Shown: positions 41,611 to 49,649 of the stretch, in pieces
How positions within the stretch are numbered: position 1 is the stretch's first letter
Layout of the letters: each line of letters begins with the position of its first letter
Origin: Lactobacillus huangpiensis
Lineage (GTDB): Bacteria; Bacillota; Bacilli; Lactobacillales; Lactobacillaceae
Assembly: GCF_019972815.1 (NCBI RefSeq)
Contig: NZ_BPPA01000010.1
Location: forward strand, 1 to 64,000
Length of the DNA: 64,000 nucleotides
Reading direction: 5' to 3'
Notes under the pieces: model-generated
What the model was told of the DNA's origin: nothing
The model's input: the letters and a program-made list of their open reading frames with translations, nothing else
The model's database searches: none
Program-made: the position numbers and the translations under genes

Positions 41611-41633
41611 TTTGCCCATCAATTTGCCCATCA
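41611..41633. repeat. Tandem TTTGCCCATCA arm-site repeats
   Basis: TTTGCCCATCA at 41611-41621 and again at 41623-41633, 12 bp apart, about 90 bp inside the putative attR core. Short direct repeats of this kind near an att core are typical arm-type integrase binding sites. Confidence 0.55.
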
Positions 41634-41721
41634 GTGATATAGTTTTTATAAATTTATAAAATGCTATTTCCTATTAAATCAACGTTTTATATTTATAAAA
41701 TTCTATAAAATACTATAGTTT

Positions 41722-41749
41722 TCTTCGGTTCGAGCCCGGATATCCCAAT
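41722..41749. other. attR: attR: 3' end of a tRNA gene
   Basis: TTCGG-TTCGAGC-CCGGA reads as T stem, T loop, T stem, followed by TATCCCA as the 3' acceptor strand and then A. No D or anticodon arm precedes it; the upstream sequence is AT-rich phage DNA. This is what is left at the right end when a phage integrates into the 3' end of a tRNA gene. The expected partner acceptor strand, TGGGATA, should be outside the window at attL. Confidence 0.7.
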
Positions 41750-41760
41750 AATTACATTTT

Positions 41761-41807
41761 TGCCTTTATATCAGGTTATTTAAACACTGGTATAAGGGCA
41801 TTTTTGT
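41761..41807 (+). terminator. tRNA-operon terminator
   Basis: TGCCTTTATATCAG (41761-41774) pairs with CTGGTATAAGGGCA (41787-41800) with three G-U or near pairs, 12-nt loop, then TTTTTGTTTTTTT. Probably the natural terminator of the tRNA gene used as attB. Confidence 0.8.
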
Positions 41808-41812
41808 TTTTT

Positions 41813-42291
41813 TAAATTTTTTCCAAATTACCTGAAAGACATATTTTAGACGGCATATTTTTTGTAAAGTAAAGACGGGCTAATCTTTGATATATCTGTC
41901 AAAATTAGAAGAGTTTGGAATTAAAATTACTATTATAAATTACCTCTGGGAGTGGTAACTATTTATTTTCTTTCTACATTTTTTCTATGAAAAATTAAAT
42001 TGTAATGATTACTGGCTATAAAATGACTATAGGTAAGTTCAGATTAACATATAATCCTAAAACAAACTGGTGGAGATTATAAAGCTTACCAGTGACGCCT
42101 ATAATGAAAAAGAAAAATAAAACAAACAAGAAAATTTAAAATTTCAGTGATAGTATGATGCTTACATTAACTCTTCCTGCAACTCTAAGATGGGTAAATT
42201 ATATTCTTCTCATTACTCGTGATATATTTTAATTAATTTTTTGTATAAAGGAATTAAAAATAATTCCATTTCACATTTTTGCAAATTCATA
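41813..42291. other. Gene-free AT-rich stretch
   Basis: About 480 bp between the tRNA terminator and the toxin locus promoter. No frame with ribosome site, no tRNA and no clear repeat was found. A TTACC-n9-GGTAA dyad near 41940-41960 is weak. Confidence 0.5.
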
Positions 42292-42319
42292 TTGATTAAA
42301 AAATAACATATGTTATTAT
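42292..42319 (+). promoter_or_regulatory. Promoter of toxin locus
   Basis: TTGATT (42292-42297), 16-bp spacer, TATTAT (42314-42319), about 40 bp before the signal-peptide frame. Confidence 0.5.
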
Positions 42320-42360
42320 AACTGTATTGCGTATAGAAATAACTAGTGTGAAAGTAAAGG

Positions 42361-43024
42361 ATGAAAATGAAAAAAATTAAAAAGCTTTTTATAGCTATTA
42401 TATCTGTTTCTCTTTTATTCAATTTTAGCTTTAGTAATACTGTTTTTGCATCAGAAATTAATGAAAATGGTATCATAAAAAAGAAATAATAGTAAGAACA
42501 AAATATCTAAAACATTAAAAAAAATTTGTTCGACTAAAAGTGTAAAAAAACATAAAAGTAAAAAAACGGCATCAAAAACCGAACATGCTATCGCTGCTGG
42601 GTTGTATTTTGTCCCTGGTCTTGGCAAAGTACTTATTACAGCTACAGGTGTGATGATTGTTGGTGGTCTCGTATATAAAGTGGGGTCTTCAATTTATAAA
42701 TTAGTAAAGAAGTCTATTAACTCAAAAAAAATTAAAAAAATTAGAAAGAAAACAAAAAGTAAAAGGAAATCTATACCTGCAGTAGCCAAAAAAATAGCTA
42801 ATCGTTTGAAAAAAGCTGGTAATGCCGGTTATGTAAACTTAAAATAGTTTTCTAAAAAAATAAAAAGCAAAAAAACCCCTACCTATGAAGAAAAGGGAGG
42901 CTGGAGAATTGAAAAAGATAGAGGAAATCATCCACATGGTGGAAGTGAATGGAAACTTTATAAACCTAATAAATTAAAAAGAGTTGCTACATTATCAAAA
43001 AATGGTAAAATTTTAAGAAAGTAA
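42361..43024 (+). pseudogene. Decayed secreted toxin (signal peptide plus C-terminal toxin domain)
   Basis: Starts with a clear signal peptide (MKMKKIKKLFIAIISVSLLF, cleavage near VFA/SE at residue 30). At the A6 run 42477-42482 the frame stops, but the +1 frame continues with Lys-rich sequence, then VPGLGKVLITATGVMIVGGL, a single TAG at 42845, and on to KGGWRIEKDRGNHPHGGSEW and NGKILRK ending at 43024. Restored, it would be a ~220-aa secreted protein with linker and toxin tip. The orphan cassette at 43712 has the same tip, and an immunity-type gene follows directly. One base change or slippage at the A-run could restore much of it. Confidence 0.7.
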
Positions 43025-43035
43025 GAGATAACAAA

Positions 43036-43599
43036 ATGAAACCCGAAAAAGCCTATGAGTTAATTGTAAAATTGGCAAGTCCAAAGCCAAGCCATAAAGA
43101 TGATTATTATATAGATTTTGTACCAATAACTTTTCCCAATGAAGATTATTCAGAACTGGCAGATTATTTAGAAAAAAATTATAAGCCTGATTTTGCAAAT
43201 AAAATAGTCTTTATTGCTTTTACTATTCTATATTATTATGATTCGCAAGTTTTTATAGATAAATGGGATAAAGATACTGATCCTCGATCATTAACTTATT
43301 TAAAAAAGAATAAATATACTAAACCTATTTATCCAGATTTAGTGTTTAAAGATATAAGACATGTCGGTTTAAATGCTATAGCTACTTTGATTAAAATGAT
43401 GGTTATGGAAAATAGCAAAGGAATTAATATACTTTTTAAGAATGATGGTAAGACTTCATTAATGAGTATTGAAGATGAGTATAGTACATATTTTTACAAT
43501 CTTACTGGAAAAGGTTTAGAAATAATTGACAAATTAGTAGAACATCAAGGACTGTTTTTGAAGAAAAACACTTATTCTGATTCAGACTTTGTTTTCTAA
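43036..43599 (+). CDS. Immunity-type protein 1
   Basis: 187 aa, 11 nt after the decayed toxin. Shares YYIDFVPITFPNEDYSEL, then KIVFIAFTILYYYDSQVF and a C-terminal LVEHQGLFLKK with the protein at 43916, so the two are paralogues. Cytoplasmic, no signal, acidic. Toxin-then-immunity order repeated twice argues for a toxin-neutralising role. No Pfam name recognised. Confidence 0.7.
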   Translation: MKPEKAYELIVKLASPKPSHKDDYYIDFVPITFPNEDYSELADYLEKNYKPDFANKIVFIAFTILYYYDSQVFIDKWDKDTDPRSLTYLKKNKYTKPIYPDLVFKDIRHVGLNAIATLIKMMVMENSKGINILFKNDGKTSLMSIEDEYSTYFYNLTGKGLEIIDKLVEHQGLFLKKNTYSDSDFVF

Positions 43600-43711
43600 A
43601 TTAAATAAAAGCGAAACTGAAGTAAGGCAATATTAGTGGTATTTTTAAGTAGGAATCAGTTTATAAATAATTAAGATTGGAATCAAATCTAAAAAAATTG
43701 GGAGGAAGAAA

Positions 43712-43903
43712 ATGAACTCTGAATTAGCCTATGTTATCATAGATAATCTGTTAGGTCCTGAGGGTCATGGTTATAAAGAAGACAAGGGCTGGAGAATAAT
43801 TATAGACAAAAATGGTCATGGTCATGGTAAATGGAAACTCAAAAATAGAAAAGGAATCAGACAAGCTATATTGTCAGCTAATGGAAAAATCCTGAGAAAT
43901 TAG
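43712..43903 (+). CDS. Orphan toxin C-terminal cassette
   Basis: 63 aa with its own GGGAGGAAG ribosome site. C-terminal part KGWRIIIDKNGHGHGKWKLK...LSANGKILRN matches the tip of the decayed toxin (WRI-x-KD-x(4)-HGGSEWKL...LSKNGKILRK). The conserved W, K/D, H-G-x-W-K and GKILR suggest a small metal- or His-dependent nuclease tip of polymorphic toxins. It lacks signal peptide and linker, as orphan cassettes usually do. Confidence 0.65.
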   Translation: MNSELAYVIIDNLLGPEGHGYKEDKGWRIIIDKNGHGHGKWKLKNRKGIRQAILSANGKILRN

Positions 43904-43915
43904 AGAAATAGAAAT

Positions 43916-44419
43916 ATGAATCGAAAAAAGGCTAATGCCAATAAAATAAAAGACAAATTATTAAATACAGAAATAAATCCAAAAAACTATTATTATATAG
44001 ATTTTGTACCAATAACTTTTCCCAATGAAGATTATTCTGAACTATCAGAATATTTAAACAAAGATTTTAAACCTCATTTTGCTAAAAAAATTATTTTTAT
44101 TGCTTTCACAATTCTTTACTACTATGATTCACACGTTTTTTTAGATGATACTGACCAGAAGCCACTTTATCCAAAACTGATAAATAAAGATTTACGACGA
44201 ATTGGTTTAGATAAATTAGCTAAACTGATAAAAAAAATAATTATTGAAAATTGGTCTGCTTTGTATATAATTTTCGATGATGGCAATCAGTTTTCAATAA
44301 TGGTAATCGAAGATGGATATGATACATATTTTAAAAATCTTTCCAAGAGTTCTTTTAAGATGATTGATCAACTAGTATCACATCAAGGGTTGTTCTTGAA
44401 AAAATATATAAATAATTAA
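43916..44419 (+). CDS. Immunity-type protein 2
   Basis: 167 aa, 12 nt after the orphan toxin tip. Paralogue of the protein at 43036: identical YYIDFVPITFPNEDYSEL and nearly identical KIIFIAFTILYYYDSHVF; differs in the middle (loop at about 85-95 shortened). Presumably neutralises the orphan cassette preceding it. Confidence 0.7.
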   Translation: MNRKKANANKIKDKLLNTEINPKNYYYIDFVPITFPNEDYSELSEYLNKDFKPHFAKKIIFIAFTILYYYDSHVFLDDTDQKPLYPKLINKDLRRIGLDKLAKLIKKIIIENWSALYIIFDDGNQFSIMVIEDGYDTYFKNLSKSSFKMIDQLVSHQGLFLKKYINN

Positions 44420-44489
44420 AGAGTTAAAGAGTAAGAATTGCGTAAGTAATTGATATTTTGCTTTTAAAAATAATGCTCTATGCTGAGGT

Positions 44490-44534
44490 AATAAGGGTAT
44501 TGGAGGTTTATTTCCAATACCCTTATTAGTTTAT
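44490..44534 (+). terminator. Terminator of toxin/immunity locus
   Basis: AATAAGGGTATTGGA (44490-44504) and TCCAATACCCTTATT (44513-44527) form a perfect 15-bp stem with an 8-nt loop, followed by AGTTTATT. Confidence 0.85.
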
Positions 44535-44681
44535 TAGATAAATAACACTTAAATATCAGTAAAATTAATCATGTTAGCAAGCAGAATAAAAAGTAAAATT
44601 AAACTTCTCTGTTATCATCTTATATTATATAGTAAATGTTAATAACTTTGTATAATGTTTAATATAAGGAAAATAATACAT

Positions 44682-46427
44682 ATGAATATAGCATTAAAAA
44701 ATTCTCTTAAAAAAAGCAGTTTAACTGTTGCAACCTTTACACTTTTTATTATCGTCAATGTTAACGTTGTTAGCGCTAATAGATTAAAAAATTATGAAAA
44801 TAATATACAATTAGGAAGCAGCAAGAGCATTGATGGATCTACTAAAATTGGTTATCAAGAACTGCATACAAGAGTAGATGATGATTCTCAGATACAAAAA
44901 AATTCTGTACAAACTCAAGATGAATCAACTGTTGTCAAGTCTGGCAAATGGGGAGCTGACGGTCCTGAATGGAGTTATGATCCTTCAAATAACACATTAA
45001 AAGTGGGTGCCGGTACAATTAAGGGTGCAGACAATGGTGCGGGCGCATTTGCAGACCCAGATATATTAAAAAACGTAAAGAGGATCCAATTTGACCAGCA
45101 TTTAAAACTAGTAGGCGACTTTGGCTATTGGTTTCGATATGTAAAGGATGAGCGTTTAATAAATCTCACAGAGATTAGTGGTCTGAGTAACATTGATACT
45201 TCAGAAGTAACTAGCATGAGAGGGATGTTTTATGCCAGTAAAATTAAGTCTCTTGATTTATCAAGCTGGGTCACTTCTGCAGTTACTGATATGAGTTACA
45301 TGTTTACGGATATGTTCATAGATAGTGATGACGGATCATTAAATATTGGCGGTAATTTTGCTTCCAATGCAAAAAATGTCAAAGATATGACTTTTATGTT
45401 TAATGGCTGTGCAAATCTTACTAAAATTGATGGAGTCAAAGATCTTAATACCAGTTCTGTTACTTCAATGAAAAATATGTTTCATGGTGATTATAATTTA
45501 ACTGAACTTGATTTAAGTCATTTCAATACTGAAAAAGTGACTAACATGGCAGATATGCTTAGTTATTTGATCAGCCTCAACTACTTGGATTTGAGTTCGT
45601 TTGATACTACCCAAAGTCCCAATATGAAAAATATGCTGGCATATGATTTGACTCTACCAGTGGGGACTATTGTGAACGGCAAGGTTGTATACCAATACGC
45701 ACCAGGTATAACTACTTTAGTTTTAGGCACAAAAACAAAATTAAGTACCGATGTGGCTTTGGGGCAACCAAATCCTGAAAAAACACCGAATAAAGAAAAT
45801 TTTATCAACAAATGGCGATTGACCAATAATAATAGCGAACCTCAACTAACTACTGCTGAATTAATTCAAAAAAGTCAAGATGGATCTCTTAAGCTGGGCG
45901 CTTATACTTGGAAAAAACTAGTAACACCACCAGATGATACCGACAATAATTATCCTGCTCCTAATCCCGTTCCGGTTGAGCCAACAAATCCAGTGGAGAA
46001 TAATGATGAAAATAAGGACAAAGACGAAAGCAATAATAACGGTTCAAGTAGCGAAAAGACTGTAGTGTTGATGCACAATGCTTATCTTTATGACAATACT
46101 GGTACTCGTGCAAACCAAATTATTTTAAAAATTGGTTCGAAACTGATGACATATGGTAAAACGACTATCAACGGACGCAATTTTTACGTTCTAAATGGTA
46201 AAGGCAATAGCAAAATAAATTATTACATTGCTGCCGGTAATGTTGATTCTATAGTCCGTAAAATAAAACATAATGCATACATTTATAATCAATATGGTGA
46301 TCGCCAAAATAAGAAAGTTTTGAAAAAAGGTTCAACAGCAAAAACATATGGTGATCCCATCAAAATTAGAAATAAAAAATATTACATTGTAGATAAAAAT
46401 AGATTTGTTAAGAAAGCAAACTTTTAA
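44682..46427 (+). CDS. Secreted BspA/DUF285 repeat surface protein with SLAP-type end
   Basis: 581 aa from ATG 44682. Signal peptide about 1-33 (LTVATFTLFIIVNVNVVSA). Residues about 90-330 hold DUF285-type repeats recognisable as SEVTSMRGMFYASKI, AVTDMSYMFTDMF, KDMTFMFNGCANLT, SSVTSMKNMFHG and EKVTNMADML. A Pro/Asn/Asp linker (about 425-460) leads to two SLAP-like half repeats (VVLMHNAYLYDNTGTRANQI and IKHNAYIYNQYGDRQNKKV) that attach proteins non-covalently to the cell wall in S-layer lactobacilli. Probable adhesin or ligand-binding surface protein. Confidence 0.88.
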   Translation: MNIALKNSLKKSSLTVATFTLFIIVNVNVVSANRLKNYENNIQLGSSKSIDGSTKIGYQELHTRVDDDSQIQKNSVQTQDESTVVKSGKWGADGPEWSYDPSNNTLKVGAGTIKGADNGAGAFADPDILKNVKRIQFDQHLKLVGDFGYWFRYVKDERLINLTEISGLSNIDTSEVTSMRGMFYASKIKSLDLSSWVTSAVTDMSYMFTDMFIDSDDGSLNIGGNFASNAKNVKDMTFMFNGCANLTKIDGVKDLNTSSVTSMKNMFHGDYNLTELDLSHFNTEKVTNMADMLSYLISLNYLDLSSFDTTQSPNMKNMLAYDLTLPVGTIVNGKVVYQYAPGITTLVLGTKTKLSTDVALGQPNPEKTPNKENFINKWRLTNNNSEPQLTTAELIQKSQDGSLKLGAYTWKKLVTPPDDTDNNYPAPNPVPVEPTNPVENNDENKDKDESNNNGSSSEKTVVLMHNAYLYDNTGTRANQIILKIGSKLMTYGKTTINGRNFYVLNGKGNSKINYYIAAGNVDSIVRKIKHNAYIYNQYGDRQNKKVLKKGSTAKTYGDPIKIRNKKYYIVDKNRFVKKANF

Positions 46428-46435
46428 GATAATCA

Positions 46436-46474
46436 AAAAGCATAATTCACTTCTAAGAATTATGCTTTTTTTGT
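46436..46474. terminator. Bidirectional terminator
   Basis: AAAAAGCATAATTC and GAATTATGCTTTTTTT form a stem of ~12 bp around ACTTCTA. It separates the surface protein (plus) from the PTS operon (minus). Confidence 0.85.
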
Positions 46475-46491
46475 GTTCGTTACATTACATT

Positions 46492-48363
46492 TTAATTGAT
46501 TTTGAAAATTTCATTGTCAATTGTGACATTATCTTTAGAAAAGAAGGTTAATTGATCATTCTTTTTGTCTAAAGCAATGACCATTACTGTTGGATCATAG
46601 CCCTCTTTTTTGATAGCTTCAAAATCAACTTGAACTAAAGGATCACCTTTTTTGACTTCTTGTCCCTCTTTAGTAAGAACTTTGAAGTGCTTTCCTTTAA
46701 GGTTAACAGTATTTATGCCAATGTGAATTAGATATTCATTACCACGAGGGGTGGTAATTCCAATGGCATGACCTGTTTTATATGCAACTGTGATCTTTCC
46801 ATTTACTGGTGAAATTATCAAATCACTGATTGGAATAATTCCAACTCCTGAACCCAAAGATTCAGAAGAAAAGACTTCATCATTCACTTGATCTAGAGCA
46901 ACGACTTTACCATCAACAGGTGCACTGATAACTTCTTCAGAATTATCAATATTGTTACTAGTTATTGTATTTCCTGTGCTATTTTCTAAATTGCTTTTGG
47001 TCACAGGCTGATCGATTTTGACAAATAGGTAAGTAAAAACAAAAGCTAATACAAAGCCTAAAACCCCAGTTATAATTGCATTAACGAAATTGCCCGGCTT
47101 ACCAATAAAGTTTACGATAGTGAAAATACCAGGAGAGCCAAAAGAATAGCGAACAACTTTGGTAATTCCAGCATAAAAGCCGGCAATTCCACCTGCTGCC
47201 ATGACAGCATATAAAGCACGCTTGTATTTTAAGGTGACACCATAAAGTGCGGGTTCGGTAATACCAGAAAGGGCAGTAATTCCTGCCGACGTTGCAATTT
47301 GTCTGTTTCTAGGAGTTTTGTCTTTTACCGCAATTGCAAAAGAACAGCCAGCTTGAGCTATATTTGAAGCAAGCATACCAGGTCCTTGCACGTTTTCACT
47401 TCTTGCTGCACTGGCAAATCCCAGAGAGGCTAGAGGTGTCAGAGCCACATGCATACCTACCATAACCAGAAGTGGGGTGAAGGTGCCCATAAGAGTTGGC
47501 ACTAGCCAAGGTACATATTTGTTAAGTGTGTTAACTAAAAGTGCTAATAAATTACCTAACCAAGATCCTATTGGTCCTATTAGAATTAAAGCAAGCGGCG
47601 CCATAATTAAGAATATAAGTAATGGCTTTAGCATGGTTTTGATAACATTTGGTGAAACTTTTTCTGCAAATTTTTCAACGTATGACTGAATCCAAATGCA
47701 GAGAATTATTGGGATTACAGTGCTGCTATATGAAGCCAAAGTAACAGGAATGCCGAAAAGTGCAACAGGCTTGCCTGCAGCTACCATAGCTGCCCAGTTG
47801 GGATGCAATAACACACCAGCAATTGCAATGGACAAGAACTTATTGGTTTTAAAATATTCAGCAGCACTTACTGCCAGCATTACAGGTAAAAAGTAAAATA
47901 CTGCATCGGCCATAAAACTCAAAATGGCGTAGCTTTGAGATTTTAGCGAGATTAAATTAAAAGTAGTTAAGATAGAAATAATAACTTTAAACATACCACC
48001 AGCTATTAAAGCAGTGATGATTGGAGCCATTATTCCCACTAGAACATTAATTAATCGCCTAAACCAGCCGACTTTATTTTTTTCGATATTGTTAGACTCG
48101 TCATTTTCACTTGAAATATGGTAATCTTTTTGAATTTGCCTAAAATATTCACCAACTTTTGCACCAATTATAACTTGTGACTCTTCTCCAGACTGGACCG
48201 CGCCTATAATTTCCGGTTGTTCTCTTAAAAACTGATAGTTGAATTTCGTTTTATCTTTTAGATTAAAGCGAATGCGGGTGGCACAATGATACATACTTGA
48301 AATATTATTTGCCCCTCCAACATTTTCAACTATTAAATCAGTCACTTCTTTATTGCTTCTCAT
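46492..48363 (-). CDS. bglP: Beta-glucoside PTS EIIBCA
   Basis: 623 aa. Domain order B-C-A: EIIB with phospho-Cys in MYHCATRIRF (about residue 26), a long EIIC with ~10 membrane segments (from about 100 to 455), and EIIA with NGKITVAYKTGHAIGI and the active-site His in LIHIGINT (about 550). Imports and phosphorylates aryl-beta-glucosides. The start is taken at the third codon of the longer frame because AAAGGAG sits 7 nt before it. Cotranscribed with the antiterminator; no phospho-beta-glucosidase is visible in the window. Confidence 0.92.
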   Translation of the reverse strand: MRSNKEVTDLIVENVGGANNISSMYHCATRIRFNLKDKTKFNYQFLREQPEIIGAVQSGEESQVIIGAKVGEYFRQIQKDYHISSENDESNNIEKNKVGWFRRLINVLVGIMAPIITALIAGGMFKVIISILTTFNLISLKSQSYAILSFMADAVFYFLPVMLAVSAAEYFKTNKFLSIAIAGVLLHPNWAAMVAAGKPVALFGIPVTLASYSSTVIPIILCIWIQSYVEKFAEKVSPNVIKTMLKPLLIFLIMAPLALILIGPIGSWLGNLLALLVNTLNKYVPWLVPTLMGTFTPLLVMVGMHVALTPLASLGFASAARSENVQGPGMLASNIAQAGCSFAIAVKDKTPRNRQIATSAGITALSGITEPALYGVTLKYKRALYAVMAAGGIAGFYAGITKVVRYSFGSPGIFTIVNFIGKPGNFVNAIITGVLGFVLAFVFTYLFVKIDQPVTKSNLENSTGNTITSNNIDNSEEVISAPVDGKVVALDQVNDEVFSSESLGSGVGIIPISDLIISPVNGKITVAYKTGHAIGITTPRGNEYLIHIGINTVNLKGKHFKVLTKEGQEVKKGDPLVQVDFEAIKKEGYDPTVMVIALDKKNDQLTFFSKDNVTIDNEIFKIN

Positions 48364-48375
48364 ATACATTCTCCT

Positions 48376-49203
48376 TTAATACATCATTACTCTGTGAATA
48401 TGAATAATAAGATAAGCTAATTCTTCCTTTGAAATTCTTTTGGTATATATTACTTCTAAAGTTTGCTTCAGTTTAAAAGCAATTTTACTTGCTTCGGGAT
48501 ATAAATCAGACACCTTTTCGAGTAAAGTAGGGTCATCCGCAAACATTTGATCATTTATATACCTTTCTGCAAAAAACTTTATGTGTGTCACAAAGCGATC
48601 GTAATTTATTCCCTCATACTTTAACTTTCCGTGACTAATAACTCGTAAAGTTTGTAAAATGTTATCAATCATTCTGGAAATTTCTAAGACATTACTACTT
48701 TCATCTTTGCTTGATGCATTTATAATATGAAAAGCTATGTTTGCCGCTTCTTCTTGTGGCATCTTGATGCCTAAATTTTTTTCAATAATATTTAGTGAGA
48801 ATATACCTATTTTAAACTCATCTTTAAAATAGGTTTTCATTTCTAAGTATATTCTATTTCCCAGAGTTAAATTTTGCTCTAATCTTTGAGTGGCAAAATA
48901 TAAGTGATCTGAAAGTGAATAGAAAATACTTGCATCCAGCTTCTCATTTAAAAATTTCTCCGCAAATTCAACAATTTCTTCTGTTGTTTTAATAATATTT
49001 GCAGGTATTTTTTTCAAAGATTGAATTAGCTCATTTTGCTTACTATTGTCTACTGAAGTATAAATACGGCTTATTTTTTCATCGGGTATAACTTGATTGA
49101 TTTTTGCATGATATCCTATTCCTTTCCCAAAAGCAATATACTCTGTACCATCTTGTTCAATAACCACAACATTAACGTTAAGTATTTTCTTTATCTTATT
49201 CAT
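48376..49203 (-). CDS. licT: BglG/LicT transcription antiterminator
   Basis: 275 aa. N-terminal RNA-binding CAT domain (about 1-60, KILNVNVVVIEQDGTEYIAF, GKGIGYHAKI), then PRD1 (LDASIFYSLSDHLYFATQRL, conserved His) and PRD2 (GKLKYEGINYDRFVTHIKFF, conserved His). Phosphorylation of the PRDs by the PTS controls binding to the RAT hairpin in its own leader. First gene of the operon. Confidence 0.93.
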   Translation of the reverse strand: MNKIKKILNVNVVVIEQDGTEYIAFGKGIGYHAKINQVIPDEKISRIYTSVDNSKQNELIQSLKKIPANIIKTTEEIVEFAEKFLNEKLDASIFYSLSDHLYFATQRLEQNLTLGNRIYLEMKTYFKDEFKIGIFSLNIIEKNLGIKMPQEEAANIAFHIINASSKDESSNVLEISRMIDNILQTLRVISHGKLKYEGINYDRFVTHIKFFAERYINDQMFADDPTLLEKVSDLYPEASKIAFKLKQTLEVIYTKRISKEELAYLIIHIHRVMMY

Positions 49204-49217
49204 TTTTGTTTGCCACT

Positions 49218-49308
49218 AAAAAAGCAGACAAAAACAACAATAATAACTAAGATTTAAAACTAAATTTTAGTCATCAATGTAGTCTTGCCTGCATTACCAG
49301 TTACATAC
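49218..49308 (-). promoter_or_regulatory. RAT antiterminator and overlapping leader terminator
   Basis: On the minus strand GTATGTAACTGGTAATGCAG then GCAAGAC (49308-49282) matches the LicT/SacT ribonucleic antiterminator. GCAGGCAAGA also pairs with TTTTTGTCTGC, followed by TTTTTT (49230-49218), to form a terminator. The two structures exclude each other, the classical control for this family. Confidence 0.85.
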
Positions 49309-49346
49309 GCTATCATTAACAAGATAAATATAGCAGAAGTTTTTCA

Positions 49347-49375
49347 ATTATGCAAGCGCTTTTATAAATTGTAAA
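49347..49375 (-). promoter_or_regulatory. Promoter of bgl operon with cre site
   Basis: Minus strand TTTACA (49375-49370), 17 bp, CATAAT (49352-49347). ATGCAAGCGCTTTTAT (plus strand 49350-49365) fits a CcpA cre box and overlaps the spacer and -10, so glucose repression is expected. Confidence 0.8.
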
Positions 49376-49582
49376 TTTTTAAAAACTAAGTTGCAAAAAG
49401 TAGGTCAATAAACTCTTTTTTCGCCACTTGCTTTTGACTAGTTGCTTGATTTGCCAATAGCAAAATCTTGCTTGCCAAGTACTTTGTTTAAAAACATCTG
49501 CATTTAGCAATTACGTTTATACTACATTCACTTATTTTTTAAACCACTTAGCTGAAAAAATCGACCTCTTACTCACATCTGA

Positions 49583-49611
49583 TAGTCATTTGTTTTTAAT
49601 CTTGCTATAAT
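49583..49611 (+). promoter_or_regulatory. Promoter of the ABC transporter gene
   Basis: Extended -10 TTGCTATAAT (TATAAT 49606-49611) with a weak -35 TAGTCA 17 bp upstream; about 30 bp before the ABC gene start. The rest of 49376-49582 holds nothing recognisable. Confidence 0.6.
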
Positions 49612-49649
49612 TACAAACTAAATAACTTAAGCTAAGATGGGGTAAAAGC

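Larger units (their letters stand above)
1..41749. mobile_element. Prophage (siphovirus, HK97-type head), right-hand part
   Basis: Gene order runs regulators, replication, late regulator, HNH/terminase, portal, protease, capsid, connectors, tail tube, chaperones, tape measure, baseplate, holin, endolysin, cargo. All but one gene (the Abi gene) are on the plus strand. The right boundary is set by a tRNA 3'-end sequence at 41722-41749. Integrase, CI repressor and attL are not in the window, so the left end lies before position 1. All structural and lysis genes look intact, so the phage may be inducible. This is inferred from gene content and was not tested. Confidence 0.95.

Noticed and set aside
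42213-42476. Minus-strand frame of 87 aa
   Set aside because: Antisense to the toxin promoter and signal peptide, no ribosome site, biased composition.
42602-42847. Stand-alone 81-aa gene
   Set aside because: Start has no ribosome site, and the frame continues upstream to the signal peptide break and downstream past one TAG into the toxin tip, so it is the middle of a decayed gene.
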